Under the pieces are notes generated by a model, which worked only from the letters and a program-made list of their open reading frames with translations, was not told the origin of the DNA and searched no databases. From assembly GCA_004556745.1 (NCBI GenBank), contig SFFY01000001.1, positions 1-64,000 on the forward strand: a stretch of 64,000 nucleotides of DNA, written 5' to 3'. This DNA is from Bacteroidales bacterium. GTDB lineage: Bacteria > Bacteroidota > Bacteroidia > Bacteroidales > Bacteroidaceae. This document shows, piece after piece, positions 50,279-58,143 of this stretch (position 1 is the stretch's first letter; each line of letters opens with the position of its first letter). A program made the translations under genes and the position numbers.

Positions 50279-51917
50279 CAAAAACATGCTTGCCGTAGCT
50301 TACGCCCATCAGTTCGTACAGCCCGGCTTCGCCTTGCAGGCGATTGAGGAAATCGGGATAGGCGCGGCGTGCCTGCGGCGTCCAGCCTGCTTCTGCCACG
50401 GCGGCGAGGCGCGGCATCATCAGATACTCAACGGTAGCGGCATCTTCCACCCATTCTGTCCAGAAGTTGGCCTGCACGCCGAGATATTTTGCTTGCAGAT
50501 TTTCAGGCACGTCCTTGGCAGGCACATAATTATATACCGCCTCAACGGTCTCCGTACCGTGACCCTGCGAGCGCGGCTCTGTGGAGAGTTGCGACTGGCG
50601 GCGGTTGATGTAATAGGGAATTTGCGGCGAAAGGATCGTGTTGAACCCTCGGCCGGCGGCATCGCGAGCAGCGCCGTCTGCGCCAATCCAAGCCATAATG
50701 GTGATGTCCTTGCCGAGCGGAGCGGTGTTGCCGTGCAGCACCTCGTTCCAGAAAATCAGTTTACGCTGCTTTTCGAGCGGCTGCTTTGAGATGTGCTGCT
50801 GCAATTTATGATAAAAGTCTATTTGCAAGTCGCGGTATTTTTCAGACCCAATCTCTTTCAACCGTGCCTGACACAAAGCATTGCGCTCCCATTTGTCCGT
50901 AGGACATTCGTCGCCTCCGAGATGAATGTAGCCAAAGGGGAAAAGCGCGGCAAGTTCGTCAATTACGTCGCAGGCAAACTGCACGGCGCGCGGTTCTGCC
51001 ACATTAATCACGTCCGCCGAAACGCCCTGCCACAGCCACACCTCGTGCGGCGCTTCGGGGTCGCAGGCAAGAAACTCGGGATAGGCAGCCACGGCGGCCT
51101 GCGAATGCCCTGGTATGTCCACCTCGGGCACGATTTCAATGAAACGCTCGGCGGCATAAGCCACGATTTCCTTAACGTCGGCGTGCGTATAGAAACCTCC
51201 GTAACGCTGTCCGTCGGGCTTGACGTCGCCCCAGCCGAGCACCTTGCTGTTGCGCCATGCGCCCACCTCCGTGAGGCGCGGGTATTTCTTGATTTCGATG
51301 CGCCAGCCTTGGTCTTCGGTCAGATGCCAGTGGAAACGGTTCATCTTATAGACCGACATCAAGTCGAGCACGCGCTTGATTTCTTCTTTCCCGTAGAAAT
51401 GGCGACCCTCGTCGAGCATAAAGCCGCGCCAGGCGAAACGGGGCGCGTCGCTGATGCGCACATTTGGCACGGTCCACGCCTTATTCTTCTCCGTGCACGG
51501 CTGTCCTGCCATGACGGAGCGGGGAAATAGTTGTTTGAAAGTTTGCAGGGCATAGAAGAAACCGGCAGGCTGCGCGGCGGAGATGCGCACCTTGCCTTCC
51601 GCCACCTCGAGCGTATAGGCCTCGCTTGCGAGGGAGGCGTCGAGCGTGAGCGTCATCGTGGCAGAACTCTTCTTGGTGCGCTGCACGTCCATGGCCGTGG
51701 CGGTGCAAAACTCGTGGGAAAAGCGGCTCACCACCGCCCCTACCTCTGCCGGGGCTTTCGAGTCCAGGCGTATGGTAAACTTCTTAGTAAAACTACTCGT
51801 GCCTCCGCTCTGCTCCATATGTGCGGGCAGCGGAATAAGCGAAAGCGAGGGAGTGGCGGCACTCACGGCTTGACAGACAACAAGCAGGATTGCCAAGAAA
51901 AGAAAGCGTGTTTTCAT
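50274..51917 (-). CDS. GH20 beta-N-acetylhexosaminidase
   Basis: A 547-residue exported enzyme with signal peptide about 1-20. A GH20b domain (SLSLIPLPAHMEQSGGTSSF) precedes the catalytic barrel, which begins near 160 (APRFAWRGFMLDEGRHFYGK) and includes NRFHWHLTEDQGWRIEIKKY near 193-212. The catalytic Asp337-Glu338 pair sits in YIHLGGDECPTDKW. The enzyme removes terminal beta-GlcNAc (or GalNAc) by substrate-assisted catalysis, which would expose the mannose core of complex N-glycans for the GH92 enzyme. R2 elements lie on both sides. Confidence 0.94.
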   Translation of the reverse strand: MKTRFLFLAILLVVCQAVSAATPSLSLIPLPAHMEQSGGTSSFTKKFTIRLDSKAPAEVGAVVSRFSHEFCTATAMDVQRTKKSSATMTLTLDASLASEAYTLEVAEGKVRISAAQPAGFFYALQTFKQLFPRSVMAGQPCTEKNKAWTVPNVRISDAPRFAWRGFMLDEGRHFYGKEEIKRVLDLMSVYKMNRFHWHLTEDQGWRIEIKKYPRLTEVGAWRNSKVLGWGDVKPDGQRYGGFYTHADVKEIVAYAAERFIEIVPEVDIPGHSQAAVAAYPEFLACDPEAPHEVWLWQGVSADVINVAEPRAVQFACDVIDELAALFPFGYIHLGGDECPTDKWERNALCQARLKEIGSEKYRDLQIDFYHKLQQHISKQPLEKQRKLIFWNEVLHGNTAPLGKDITIMAWIGADGAARDAAGRGFNTILSPQIPYYINRRQSQLSTEPRSQGHGTETVEAVYNYVPAKDVPENLQAKYLGVQANFWTEWVEDAATVEYLMMPRLAAVAEAGWTPQARRAYPDFLNRLQGEAGLYELMGVSYGKHVFE

Positions 51918-51948
51918 AGTATAGGTTAAGGAATGGATTTCTATATAT

Positions 51949-52057
51949 AGTAAACGAGTTTACAAGTAAACGAGTAGACGAGACATGAATGTCTTGCTGA
52001 TTATGTTTATACGAGTAACTTATCTTGTTTACTTGTTTACTCGTTTACTTGTTTACT
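51949..52057. repeat. R2 element before the GH20 gene
   Basis: Arms AGTAAACGAGTTTACAAGTA and CTTGTTTACTCGTTTACTTG-type decamers with an inner AGACATGAATGTCTTGC. It lies between the co-directional nadA and GH20 genes, 31 nt before the GH20 ATG. Confidence 0.88.
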
Positions 52058-52064
52058 AAAATCT

Positions 52065-53063
52065 CTACAGCCCGAGCTGCTCGGAGAGTTGCAGCATACG
52101 GTTGATGGGGCGCACGGCCGCCTTGGCGATATCGGCGGGCACGTCCACTACGGGCCATTCGTAGCGCAGGGTGTTGTAGACTTTTTCGAGGGTCACGAGC
52201 TTCATAAAGTTACATTCGTTGCAACCGCAGGTGCTGTCGTCGGGCGGCACGGGTATGAACTGCTTGCCGGGGCATTGCTTCTGCATCTCGTGCAAGATGC
52301 CGCTTTCCGTCACCACGAGGAAGGTATCGGCTTCGGCGTTTACTGCATATTTGAGCAAAGCGGCGGTAGAGCCCACCACGTCAGCCAGTTTCACAATCGG
52401 GCCTCTGCACTCGGGGTGCACCAGCACCTTGGCATCGGGATATTGCTGCTTGAGCTGGACGAGCTTTTCCACCGAGAAGCGTTCGTGCACGTGGCACGCG
52501 CCGTTCCACAGGAGCATGTCGCGCCCCGTGATGCTGTTGATGTAAGCCCCGAGGTTGCGGTCGGGTCCGAAGATAATCTTTTCGTCCTTCGGAAAACTCT
52601 CCACGATTTGCTTGGCATTGCCCGAAGTTACCACCACGTCCGTCACTGCCTTCGTGGCTGCGGAGGTGTTGACGTAAGAAATGACTGTGTGGTCGGGGTG
52701 GTCGTGCACAAATTCGGCGAACTCCTTTGCCGGGCAGCTTTCGGCGAGCGAGCAGGTGGCGTTGAGGTCAGGAATGAGCACCGTCTTTTCGGGGCAGAGA
52801 ATTTTGTTGGTTTCACCCATAAAGTGCACGCCGCACATCACAATCACGTCGGCATCCGTTTGGGCGGCCTTGCGGGCGAGGGCAAGGCTGTCACCGATAA
52901 AGTCGGCGATGTCCTGAATCACGCCTTCGGTATAATAGTGTGCAAGGATTATGGCGTTCTTCTCCCGGCACATTTTGCGGATCTCGGCTTTGAGGTCTAT
53001 GCCTTCGGGCACAGGCTCATTGATATAGCCGAGCGTCTTCCAAGTTTCTTTGGTTGCGGTCAT
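52065..53063 (-). CDS. nadA: Quinolinate synthase
   Basis: The ATG at 53063 gives 332 residues (MTATKETWKTLGYINEPVPE); the open frame reaches four codons upstream to a TTG. NadA condenses iminoaspartate with dihydroxyacetone phosphate to quinolinate for NAD synthesis, using a 4Fe-4S cluster. Conserved cysteines lie in MCGVHFMGETNKILCPEKTV, CSLAESCPAKEF and CGCNECNFMKL; the substrate loop includes AHYYTEGVIQDIADFIGDSL near 41-60 and HPECRGPIVKLADVVGST. Neither nadB nor nadC is adjacent. It lies 43 bp after mutS on the same strand, behind an R2 fragment. Confidence 0.95.
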   Translation of the reverse strand: MTATKETWKTLGYINEPVPEGIDLKAEIRKMCREKNAIILAHYYTEGVIQDIADFIGDSLALARKAAQTDADVIVMCGVHFMGETNKILCPEKTVLIPDLNATCSLAESCPAKEFAEFVHDHPDHTVISYVNTSAATKAVTDVVVTSGNAKQIVESFPKDEKIIFGPDRNLGAYINSITGRDMLLWNGACHVHERFSVEKLVQLKQQYPDAKVLVHPECRGPIVKLADVVGSTAALLKYAVNAEADTFLVVTESGILHEMQKQCPGKQFIPVPPDDSTCGCNECNFMKLVTLEKVYNTLRYEWPVVDVPADIAKAAVRPINRMLQLSEQLGL

Positions 53064-53087
53064 AGGGATATACAATATTATATATAT

Positions 53088-53102
53088 AGTAGACGAATAA
53101 AC
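53088..53102 (-). repeat. R2 fragment before nadA
   Basis: AGTAGACGAATAAAC, one and a half decamers, 24 nt before the nadA ATG and just before the mutS stop. Confidence 0.5.
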
Positions 53103-53106
53103 TACT

Positions 53107-55725
53107 TTATCCTTTAAGGATGCGCTTGATGTCGTTGAGCTTGTTGAGGGCTTCGAGCGGCGTGAGGTTGTTCACATCGATGTGCAGCAACTCGTCGCGT
53201 ATCTGTTTGAGCACGGGGTCGTCGAGTTGGAAGAAACTCAGTTGCGTGCCCGTGGTGGTGTCCACTTGCGAGATGCTTTCGCCTTTCGGCAGGTTGCTTC
53301 CCGCCTTCGCTCCCGCGCTTTCGAGGTCGTGCAGGATTTGCCCCGCCCGCTTCACGATAGAGGCAGGCATACCCGCGAGGCGAGCCACATGTATGCCGAA
53401 AGAGTGCTCCGAACCGCCCGGCTGCAATTTGCGCAGGAACACCACGCGATTGTTTACCTCGCGCACCGAAACGTTCCAGTTCTTGACGCGCGGGAAGAGC
53501 CGTTCCATTTCGTTGAGTTCATGGTAGTGCGTGGCAAAGAGCGTGCGGGCGTGCGCCCTCGGGTTTTCGTGAATATATTCCACAATGGCCCAGGCTATGG
53601 AGATGCCGTCGTAGGTCGACGTGCCGCGCCCCAGTTCATCGAAGAGCACAAGGCTGCGCTCGCTCAGGTTGTTCATGATATTGGCCGCCTCGTTCATCTC
53701 CACCATAAACGTACTTTCGCCGAGCGAAATGTTGTCGCTTGCTCCTACGCGGGTGAAGATTTTGTCCACCACGCCGATGGTTGCGCTGTCGGCAGGCACA
53801 AACGAACCCATTTGCGCCAAGAGCGTGATGAGTGCCGTTTGGCGGAGCAGGGCACTCTTACCCGCCATGTTCGGGCCGGTCACGATGATGATTTGCTGCG
53901 TCGTGGTGTTGAGCATCACGTCGTTTGCCACATATTCCTCGCCGATCGGCATCAGCGTTTCAATCACCGGGTGCCGCCCCTGCCGGATATCGATGGCAAG
54001 ACTTTCGTCCACGGCGGGGCGTACGTAACGCCGTTCGCGCGCCACGGCTGCGAGCGATTGCAGGCAGTCGAGCGTGGAAAGCGCGGCAGCGTCCTCCTGC
54101 AAGGGAGCGATGTAGCTGCCCACGTAATTCAGCAATTGTGCATAGAGTTCGGCTTCGAGCGCAAGAATCTTATCCTCTGCTCCTAAAATCTTCTCCTCGT
54201 ATTCTTTAAGTTCCTGCGTGATGTAGCGTTCGGCCTGTGCGAGCGTCTGCTTGCGCACCCAGTCGGCGGGCACTTGCGCCTTATAATTATTGCGCACCTC
54301 GATGTAATAGCCGAACACGTTGTTAAATCCTATTTTCAGGCTCGGAATGCCCGTAGCGTCGCTTTCGCGCTGCTGTATTTTCAAAAGATAGTCCTTGCCG
54401 GAGGAAGAAATGCTACGCAGCTCGTCCAGATCCGCGTTCACGCCCGAAGTGATCACGCCGCCCTTGGCCACGAGTATGGGCGGGTCGGTGGTCAGCGTCC
54501 TGCTGATGCGCTCGCGCAACTCGGACAGGGGATTGAGCCGCTCGCCGATTTTCTTGATGGAAGGGTCGTTGGAATGCGTGCAGGCGTATTTCAGCAGGGC
54601 CGTGCTTTCGAGCGCACCCCGCAGCTGCTGCAACTCGCGCGGATTGACGCGCCCCGTGGCCACTTTCGACACGATGCGCTCCATATCGCCCACCTTTGGC
54701 AGTTCCATTTCGCAGAGGTCGCGAAACTCCGGCTCGCGGAAGAAATGCTCCACGCCGTTTTGCCGCTCCTCAATATCGCCCACTGCCCGCAGGGGGAATA
54801 GCACCCAGCGATGCAGCAGCCGCGCACCCATCGGCGTGAGCGTGCGGTCGATGACGGAAAAGAGTGAGGCTCCGCCCTCGCACATCGGTTCCACCAATTC
54901 GAGGTTGCGGATGGTGAACTTGTCAAGGCGCACGTAGCGGTCTTCCTCTATGCGCCTCAGGGAGGTGATGTGGCCGATGTGCGTGTGCTGCGTCATGTCG
55001 AGATAGCACAGGATAACGCCTGCCGCCACCGTGGCCTCTTTCAAGTGTTCCACGCCGAAGCCTTTGAGGTTTTTCACCTCGAAATGCTTCAGCAGCTTCT
55101 CGCGGGCTGTGTTGCCCGTGAATGCCCAGTCGTCCACTTCAAAAATAAAGAAGCGCGTGCCGAACATCTGCGTGAAGCGGGCCTTGCTGCCGCGCTGCAC
55201 CAGCACCTCTTTCGGTGCAAAGCCGCTCAGGAGTTTGTCGATATATTCTGCCCGCCCCTCTGCCACGAGAAACTCGCCCGTAGAGATGTCGAGCAGCGAC
55301 ATGCCCACGGCCGCCGCGCCGTAGTGAATGGCACAGAGGAAATTGTTTTCTTTCGCGTTGAGCACGTTGTCTGCCATGGCCACGCCCGGCGTGACGAGTT
55401 CTGTGATGCCGCGCTTCACAAGTTTCTTCGTGAGTTTAGGGTCTTCCAACTGGTCGCAGATGGCCACGCGGAAACCCGCGCGAATAAGGCGCGGCAGATA
55501 CGTGTCGAGCGCATGGAAGGGGAAGCCCGCCATTTCCGTTGCAGGCCCGCTGCCCTTGTTGTTGCGGCGCGTGAGCGTAATGCCCAGCACGCCCGCAGCC
55601 GTCACGGCATCGGAGGCATATGTTTCGTAGAAGTCGCCGCAGCGAAACAGCAGAATGGCATCAGGGTTTTTGGCCTTGAGGTCATAAAACTGCTTCATCA
55701 TCGGCGTAAGCGTTTCCTCTGGCAT
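53107..55725 (-). CDS. mutS: DNA mismatch repair protein MutS
   Basis: The ATG at 55725 gives 872 residues (MPEETLTPMMKQFYDLKAKN); the frame is open a further 64 codons upstream, but that part crosses R2/R3 repeats and the promoter. The mismatch-binding domain has RCGDFYETY (Phe and Glu of the FYE motif). Connector, core and clamp domains follow. The ATPase domain has the Walker A GPNMAGKSALLRQTALI, Walker B-like LVLFDELGRGTSTYDGISIA and THYHELNEM. The C-terminal helix-turn-helix segment (RAGQILHDLESAGAKAGSNL) is present. All key motifs are intact. Confidence 0.96.
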   Translation of the reverse strand: MPEETLTPMMKQFYDLKAKNPDAILLFRCGDFYETYASDAVTAAGVLGITLTRRNNKGSGPATEMAGFPFHALDTYLPRLIRAGFRVAICDQLEDPKLTKKLVKRGITELVTPGVAMADNVLNAKENNFLCAIHYGAAAVGMSLLDISTGEFLVAEGRAEYIDKLLSGFAPKEVLVQRGSKARFTQMFGTRFFIFEVDDWAFTGNTAREKLLKHFEVKNLKGFGVEHLKEATVAAGVILCYLDMTQHTHIGHITSLRRIEEDRYVRLDKFTIRNLELVEPMCEGGASLFSVIDRTLTPMGARLLHRWVLFPLRAVGDIEERQNGVEHFFREPEFRDLCEMELPKVGDMERIVSKVATGRVNPRELQQLRGALESTALLKYACTHSNDPSIKKIGERLNPLSELRERISRTLTTDPPILVAKGGVITSGVNADLDELRSISSSGKDYLLKIQQRESDATGIPSLKIGFNNVFGYYIEVRNNYKAQVPADWVRKQTLAQAERYITQELKEYEEKILGAEDKILALEAELYAQLLNYVGSYIAPLQEDAAALSTLDCLQSLAAVARERRYVRPAVDESLAIDIRQGRHPVIETLMPIGEEYVANDVMLNTTTQQIIIVTGPNMAGKSALLRQTALITLLAQMGSFVPADSATIGVVDKIFTRVGASDNISLGESTFMVEMNEAANIMNNLSERSLVLFDELGRGTSTYDGISIAWAIVEYIHENPRAHARTLFATHYHELNEMERLFPRVKNWNVSVREVNNRVVFLRKLQPGGSEHSFGIHVARLAGMPASIVKRAGQILHDLESAGAKAGSNLPKGESISQVDTTTGTQLSFFQLDDPVLKQIRDELLHIDVNNLTPLEALNKLNDIKRILKG

Positions 55726-55731
55726 ATTTTT

Positions 55732-55765
55732 AGTGGACGAGTTTTTTTGTAGACGAGTAAACGAG
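55732..55765 (-). repeat. R2 partial copy before mutS
   Basis: AGTGGACGAG, a T tract, then AGACGAGTAAACGAG. In gene direction it ends CTCGTCCACTAAAA only 6 nt before the mutS ATG. It is fused to the R3 palindrome at 55766. Confidence 0.65.
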
Positions 55766-55791
55766 TAGGGGCGTTCTGCAGAACGCCCGCC
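55766..55791. repeat. R3 palindrome fused to R2 before mutS
   Basis: TAGGGGCGTTCTGCAGAACG continuing CCCGCC, directly adjoining the R2 decamers. Confidence 0.8.
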
Positions 55792-55802
55792 AAAGCGTCT
55801 TC

Positions 55803-55834
55803 TTTTTGCAAAAATACGCTTTTCCCGCTTGAAA
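55803..55834 (-). promoter_or_regulatory. Promoter of mutS, shared sequence with the MG2-like gene
   Basis: TATTTTTG (55809-55816 on the minus strand) fits TAnnTTTG. The 32-bp segment differs from 27339-27370 at one base. The leader to the mutS ATG is about 80 nt and contains R3 and R2. Confidence 0.65.
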
Positions 55835-55918
55835 GTGTGCTTTTCCTTTTGGTTTTTTGAGAAAAAGGCAAATTTGACCCAAACATTGATGCCCCTTTGA
55901 ATATAAGGATAAATCAAA

Positions 55919-55948
55919 AGCCCCTCAACCGTAATTGGTTAAGGGGCT
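55919..55948 (-). terminator. Terminator of tRNA-Leu
   Basis: AGCCCCTTAACC and GGTTGAGGGGCT (minus strand) form a 12-bp stem with one G-T-type pair, followed by a short T-rich tract, 6 nt past the tRNA 3' end. Confidence 0.75.
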
Positions 55949-55954
55949 AATTTG

Positions 55955-56040
55955 TGCCCGGAGCGGGACTCGAACCCGCACAGCCGGTAATGGCCAAGGG
56001 ATTTTAAGTCCCTCGTGTCTACCATTCCACCATCCGGGCA
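55955..56040 (-). tRNA. tRNA-Leu (anticodon TAA)
   Basis: An 86-nt gene. Acceptor arms TGCCCGG and CCGGGCA pair fully. The D-arm region begins TGGTGGAATGGTAGACAC, typical of tRNA-Leu. The anticodon stem-loop GGGACTTAAAATCCCT gives anticodon TAA. A long variable arm (TGGCCATTACCGGC region) marks a class II tRNA, and the T-arm carries GGGTTCGAGTCCC. The CCA end is not encoded. Confidence 0.97.
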
Positions 56041-56095
56041 TCCTCTTTGGAGAAGCCGCCCTGCTGATGCAAAGGGGAAAACTGTGTTTCGGCGG

Positions 56096-56103
56096 CAAAA
56101 TTA
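56096..56103 (-). promoter_or_regulatory. Promoter -7 box of tRNA-Leu
   Basis: TAATTTTG on the minus strand fits TAnnTTTG, 56 nt upstream of the mature tRNA 5' end. Confidence 0.5.
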
Positions 56104-56242
56104 GGGAAAAAACGCCATTATGGCAAGGTTTCGAGGGCGTTTGTACGGGTTTTATTACAGAAAAAGGCGTTTTTCACGGCATATCGTGCGCGGATTATGG
56201 ATTTTTTAATAACTTAGGCGGCAATAATACGCGCTATAAAAG

Positions 56243-56440
56243 ATGAATTTCTTCAAGATGTACGCCGACGGCATTCGCCGCATGACTTGGGGGCGGCAAC
56301 TGTGGCTGCTGGTCATCATTAAACTGATCATCATCTTCGCCGTGCTGCGCCTCTGCTTCTTCCGCCCCGCCCTCGCCGGGCTTTCGGCAGAAGAGCGCAG
56401 CGAAGCGGTGGGCGGCACACTGACGGAAAGGGCGAAATGA
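56243..56440 (+). CDS. Small membrane protein (DUF4492-like) next to cytochrome bd
   Basis: A 65-residue protein with one membrane segment (LWLLVIIKLIIIFAVLRLCF) preceded by a basic, Tyr/Gly-containing N-terminus (MNFFKMYADGIRRMTWGRQL). This N-terminal motif and position fit the DUF4492 family, found beside cydA in Bacteroidetes and some Campylobacterota. It lies 45 bp upstream of cydA and is likely cotranscribed. By analogy with CydX it may be a third, small subunit of the oxidase; this is inference, since CydX itself is a different family. Confidence 0.78.
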   Translation: MNFFKMYADGIRRMTWGRQLWLLVIIKLIIIFAVLRLCFFRPALAGLSAEERSEAVGGTLTERAK

Positions 56441-56485
56441 CTCTGTAAATAACGAATTAACCTTTTTAACCTTATATATATAAAT

Positions 56486-57991
56486 ATGTATCTCTTGGAA
56501 AGCATCGGCACTGCGCTCATCGACTGGTCGCGCGCGCAGTTTGCCCTGACGGCCTGCTATCACTGGCTGTTCGTGCCGCTCACGCTGGGGCTGGCACTGA
56601 TTATGGCGTTGATGGAAACGCAGTATGTGCGCACGGGCGAGGCGTTTTGGAAAGACACCGCCCGCTTCTGGCAAAAACTCTTCGGCATCAACTTCGCCGT
56701 CGGCGTGGCCACGGGGCTGATTCTCGAATTTGAGTTTGGCACAAACTGGAGCAACTACTCGTGGTTTGTGGGCGACATCTTCGGCGCGCCGCTCGCCATC
56801 GAGGGTATCGTGGCGTTTTTTATGGAAAGCACCTTTATCGGCGTGATGTTCTTCGGCTGGGACAAGGTGGGGCGCGGGTTCCACCTCGCCTCCACGTGGC
56901 TCACGGGCATCGGCGCTACGCTCTCGGCGTGGTGGATCCTTGTGGCGAACAGCTGGATGCAGCACCCCGTGGGCATGGAACTGAACCCGCTCACGGCGCG
57001 TAGCGAGATGACGGACTTCTTCGCCGTGGCATTCGCCCCCGAGGCCGCCATGAAGTTTCTCCACACGGTGAGCAGTTGCTGGCTCACGGGTGCCGTGTTC
57101 GTGGTTGCGGTGAGCAGCTGGTTCCTGCTGCGCGGGCGCAACGGACGCACGGCGTTGGCAAGCATGCGCATCGCCGCCGTGACGGGACTGGTGAGCGGAC
57201 TCATCGTGATGGGCACAGGCGACCAGTCGGGCGTCAGCATTGCCAAAGAGCAACCCATGAAACTCGCCGCAGCAGAAGGCTTGCGGCAGGGCGGCCAGCA
57301 GGCACCGTTCTCCATCGTGCCGGGCATCGAAGTTCCGGGCTTGCTCTCCATGCTCGCCACGCACGACTTCAACGGCTATGTGCCGGGCATCGACAATCTG
57401 CTTGACGGCTACACCGCCCCCGACGGCACGGTGCACCTTTCTGCCGAGGAGAAGATGCAGCGCGGCAAGCAGGCCGTGCAGGCATTCTCAAAACTGCGCG
57501 CCATGCAGGGCGACTCGCTCGCCACGCCCGAGGAGCAGGCGGTCGCCAATAAAGAATATAAAGAAAATTTGCCCTACTTCGGCTACGGCTTCATCGGCGA
57601 CCGCGCGCAGCTCGTGCCGCCCGTATGGATAGTCTACTGGTCGTTCCGCATCATGGTAGGCACGGGCATGGTGCTGATGCTGCTCTTCGTGCTCGTGGCA
57701 TGGTTCTCCCGCAAGAAGGGCAACCTTGCCGCCCGCCGCTGGCTGCTCCACGCTGGCATGTGGTGCCTGCCGCTGGCTTATCTCGGTGGTCAGGCGGGCT
57801 GGATTGTGGCAGAAGTGGGACGGCAGCCTTGGGCCATTCAGGACCTGCTGCCCGTGAACGCCGCCATCTCAAGTCTCAGCCCTCAGGCGGTGCAGACCAC
57901 CTTCTTCATCTTCCTCGCACTCTTCACGGCCTTGCTCTTCGTAGAACTGCGCATCATGCTCAAAGCTATACGCGAGCATAAGGCGGAATAA
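56486..57991 (+). CDS. cydA: Cytochrome bd ubiquinol/menaquinol oxidase subunit I
   Basis: A 501-residue inner-membrane subunit carrying the hemes. His26 in CYHWLFVPLT is the b595 ligand; His193 in KFLHTVSSCW and Met390 in WSFRIMVGTGM are the b558 ligands, with Arg388 beside it. The short Q-loop includes GDQSG and the quinol-site pair Lys259/Glu264 in MKLAAAEG. The C-terminal domain ends in KAIREHKAE. It reduces oxygen to water with electrons from quinol, giving micro-oxic tolerance to a mostly anaerobic lineage. cydB follows after 152 bp that hold an R2 element. Confidence 0.97.
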   Translation: MYLLESIGTALIDWSRAQFALTACYHWLFVPLTLGLALIMALMETQYVRTGEAFWKDTARFWQKLFGINFAVGVATGLILEFEFGTNWSNYSWFVGDIFGAPLAIEGIVAFFMESTFIGVMFFGWDKVGRGFHLASTWLTGIGATLSAWWILVANSWMQHPVGMELNPLTARSEMTDFFAVAFAPEAAMKFLHTVSSCWLTGAVFVVAVSSWFLLRGRNGRTALASMRIAAVTGLVSGLIVMGTGDQSGVSIAKEQPMKLAAAEGLRQGGQQAPFSIVPGIEVPGLLSMLATHDFNGYVPGIDNLLDGYTAPDGTVHLSAEEKMQRGKQAVQAFSKLRAMQGDSLATPEEQAVANKEYKENLPYFGYGFIGDRAQLVPPVWIVYWSFRIMVGTGMVLMLLFVLVAWFSRKKGNLAARRWLLHAGMWCLPLAYLGGQAGWIVAEVGRQPWAIQDLLPVNAAISSLSPQAVQTTFFIFLALFTALLFVELRIMLKAIREHKAE

Positions 57992-57999
57992 ATATTTTT

Positions 58000-58125
58000 A
58001 GTAAACAAGTTTTTGAGTAAACAAGTATACAAGTAAACGAGTAAACAAGACAAGTTACCATATAAAATATAGTTTGCAAGACAAATCTGTCTCGTCTACT
58101 CGTCTACTTGTTTACTCGTCTACTA
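58000..58125. repeat. R2 element between cydA and cydB
   Basis: Left arm of AGTAAACAAG/AGTATACAAG/AGTAAACGAG decamers, inner GACAAATCTGTCTCG, right arm CTCGTCTACTCGTCTACTTG. It lies in the middle of the cyd operon, 18 nt before the cydB ATG. Confidence 0.85.
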
Positions 58126-58143
58126 AATAAATTAATAACAATT

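Noticed and set aside
55726..55917. N-terminal extension of MutS
   Set aside because: The frame is open by chance through R2, R3 and the promoter; MutS proteins start at the MPEETLTPMMKQ-type sequence.
55955..56040. Integration site (att) at tRNA-Leu
   Set aside because: No integrase gene and no repeated tRNA 3' end were seen in the window.
58108..58143. N-terminal extension of CydB
   Set aside because: It is translated from the R2 element; the membrane protein starts at MSQLFLQQYWWF.
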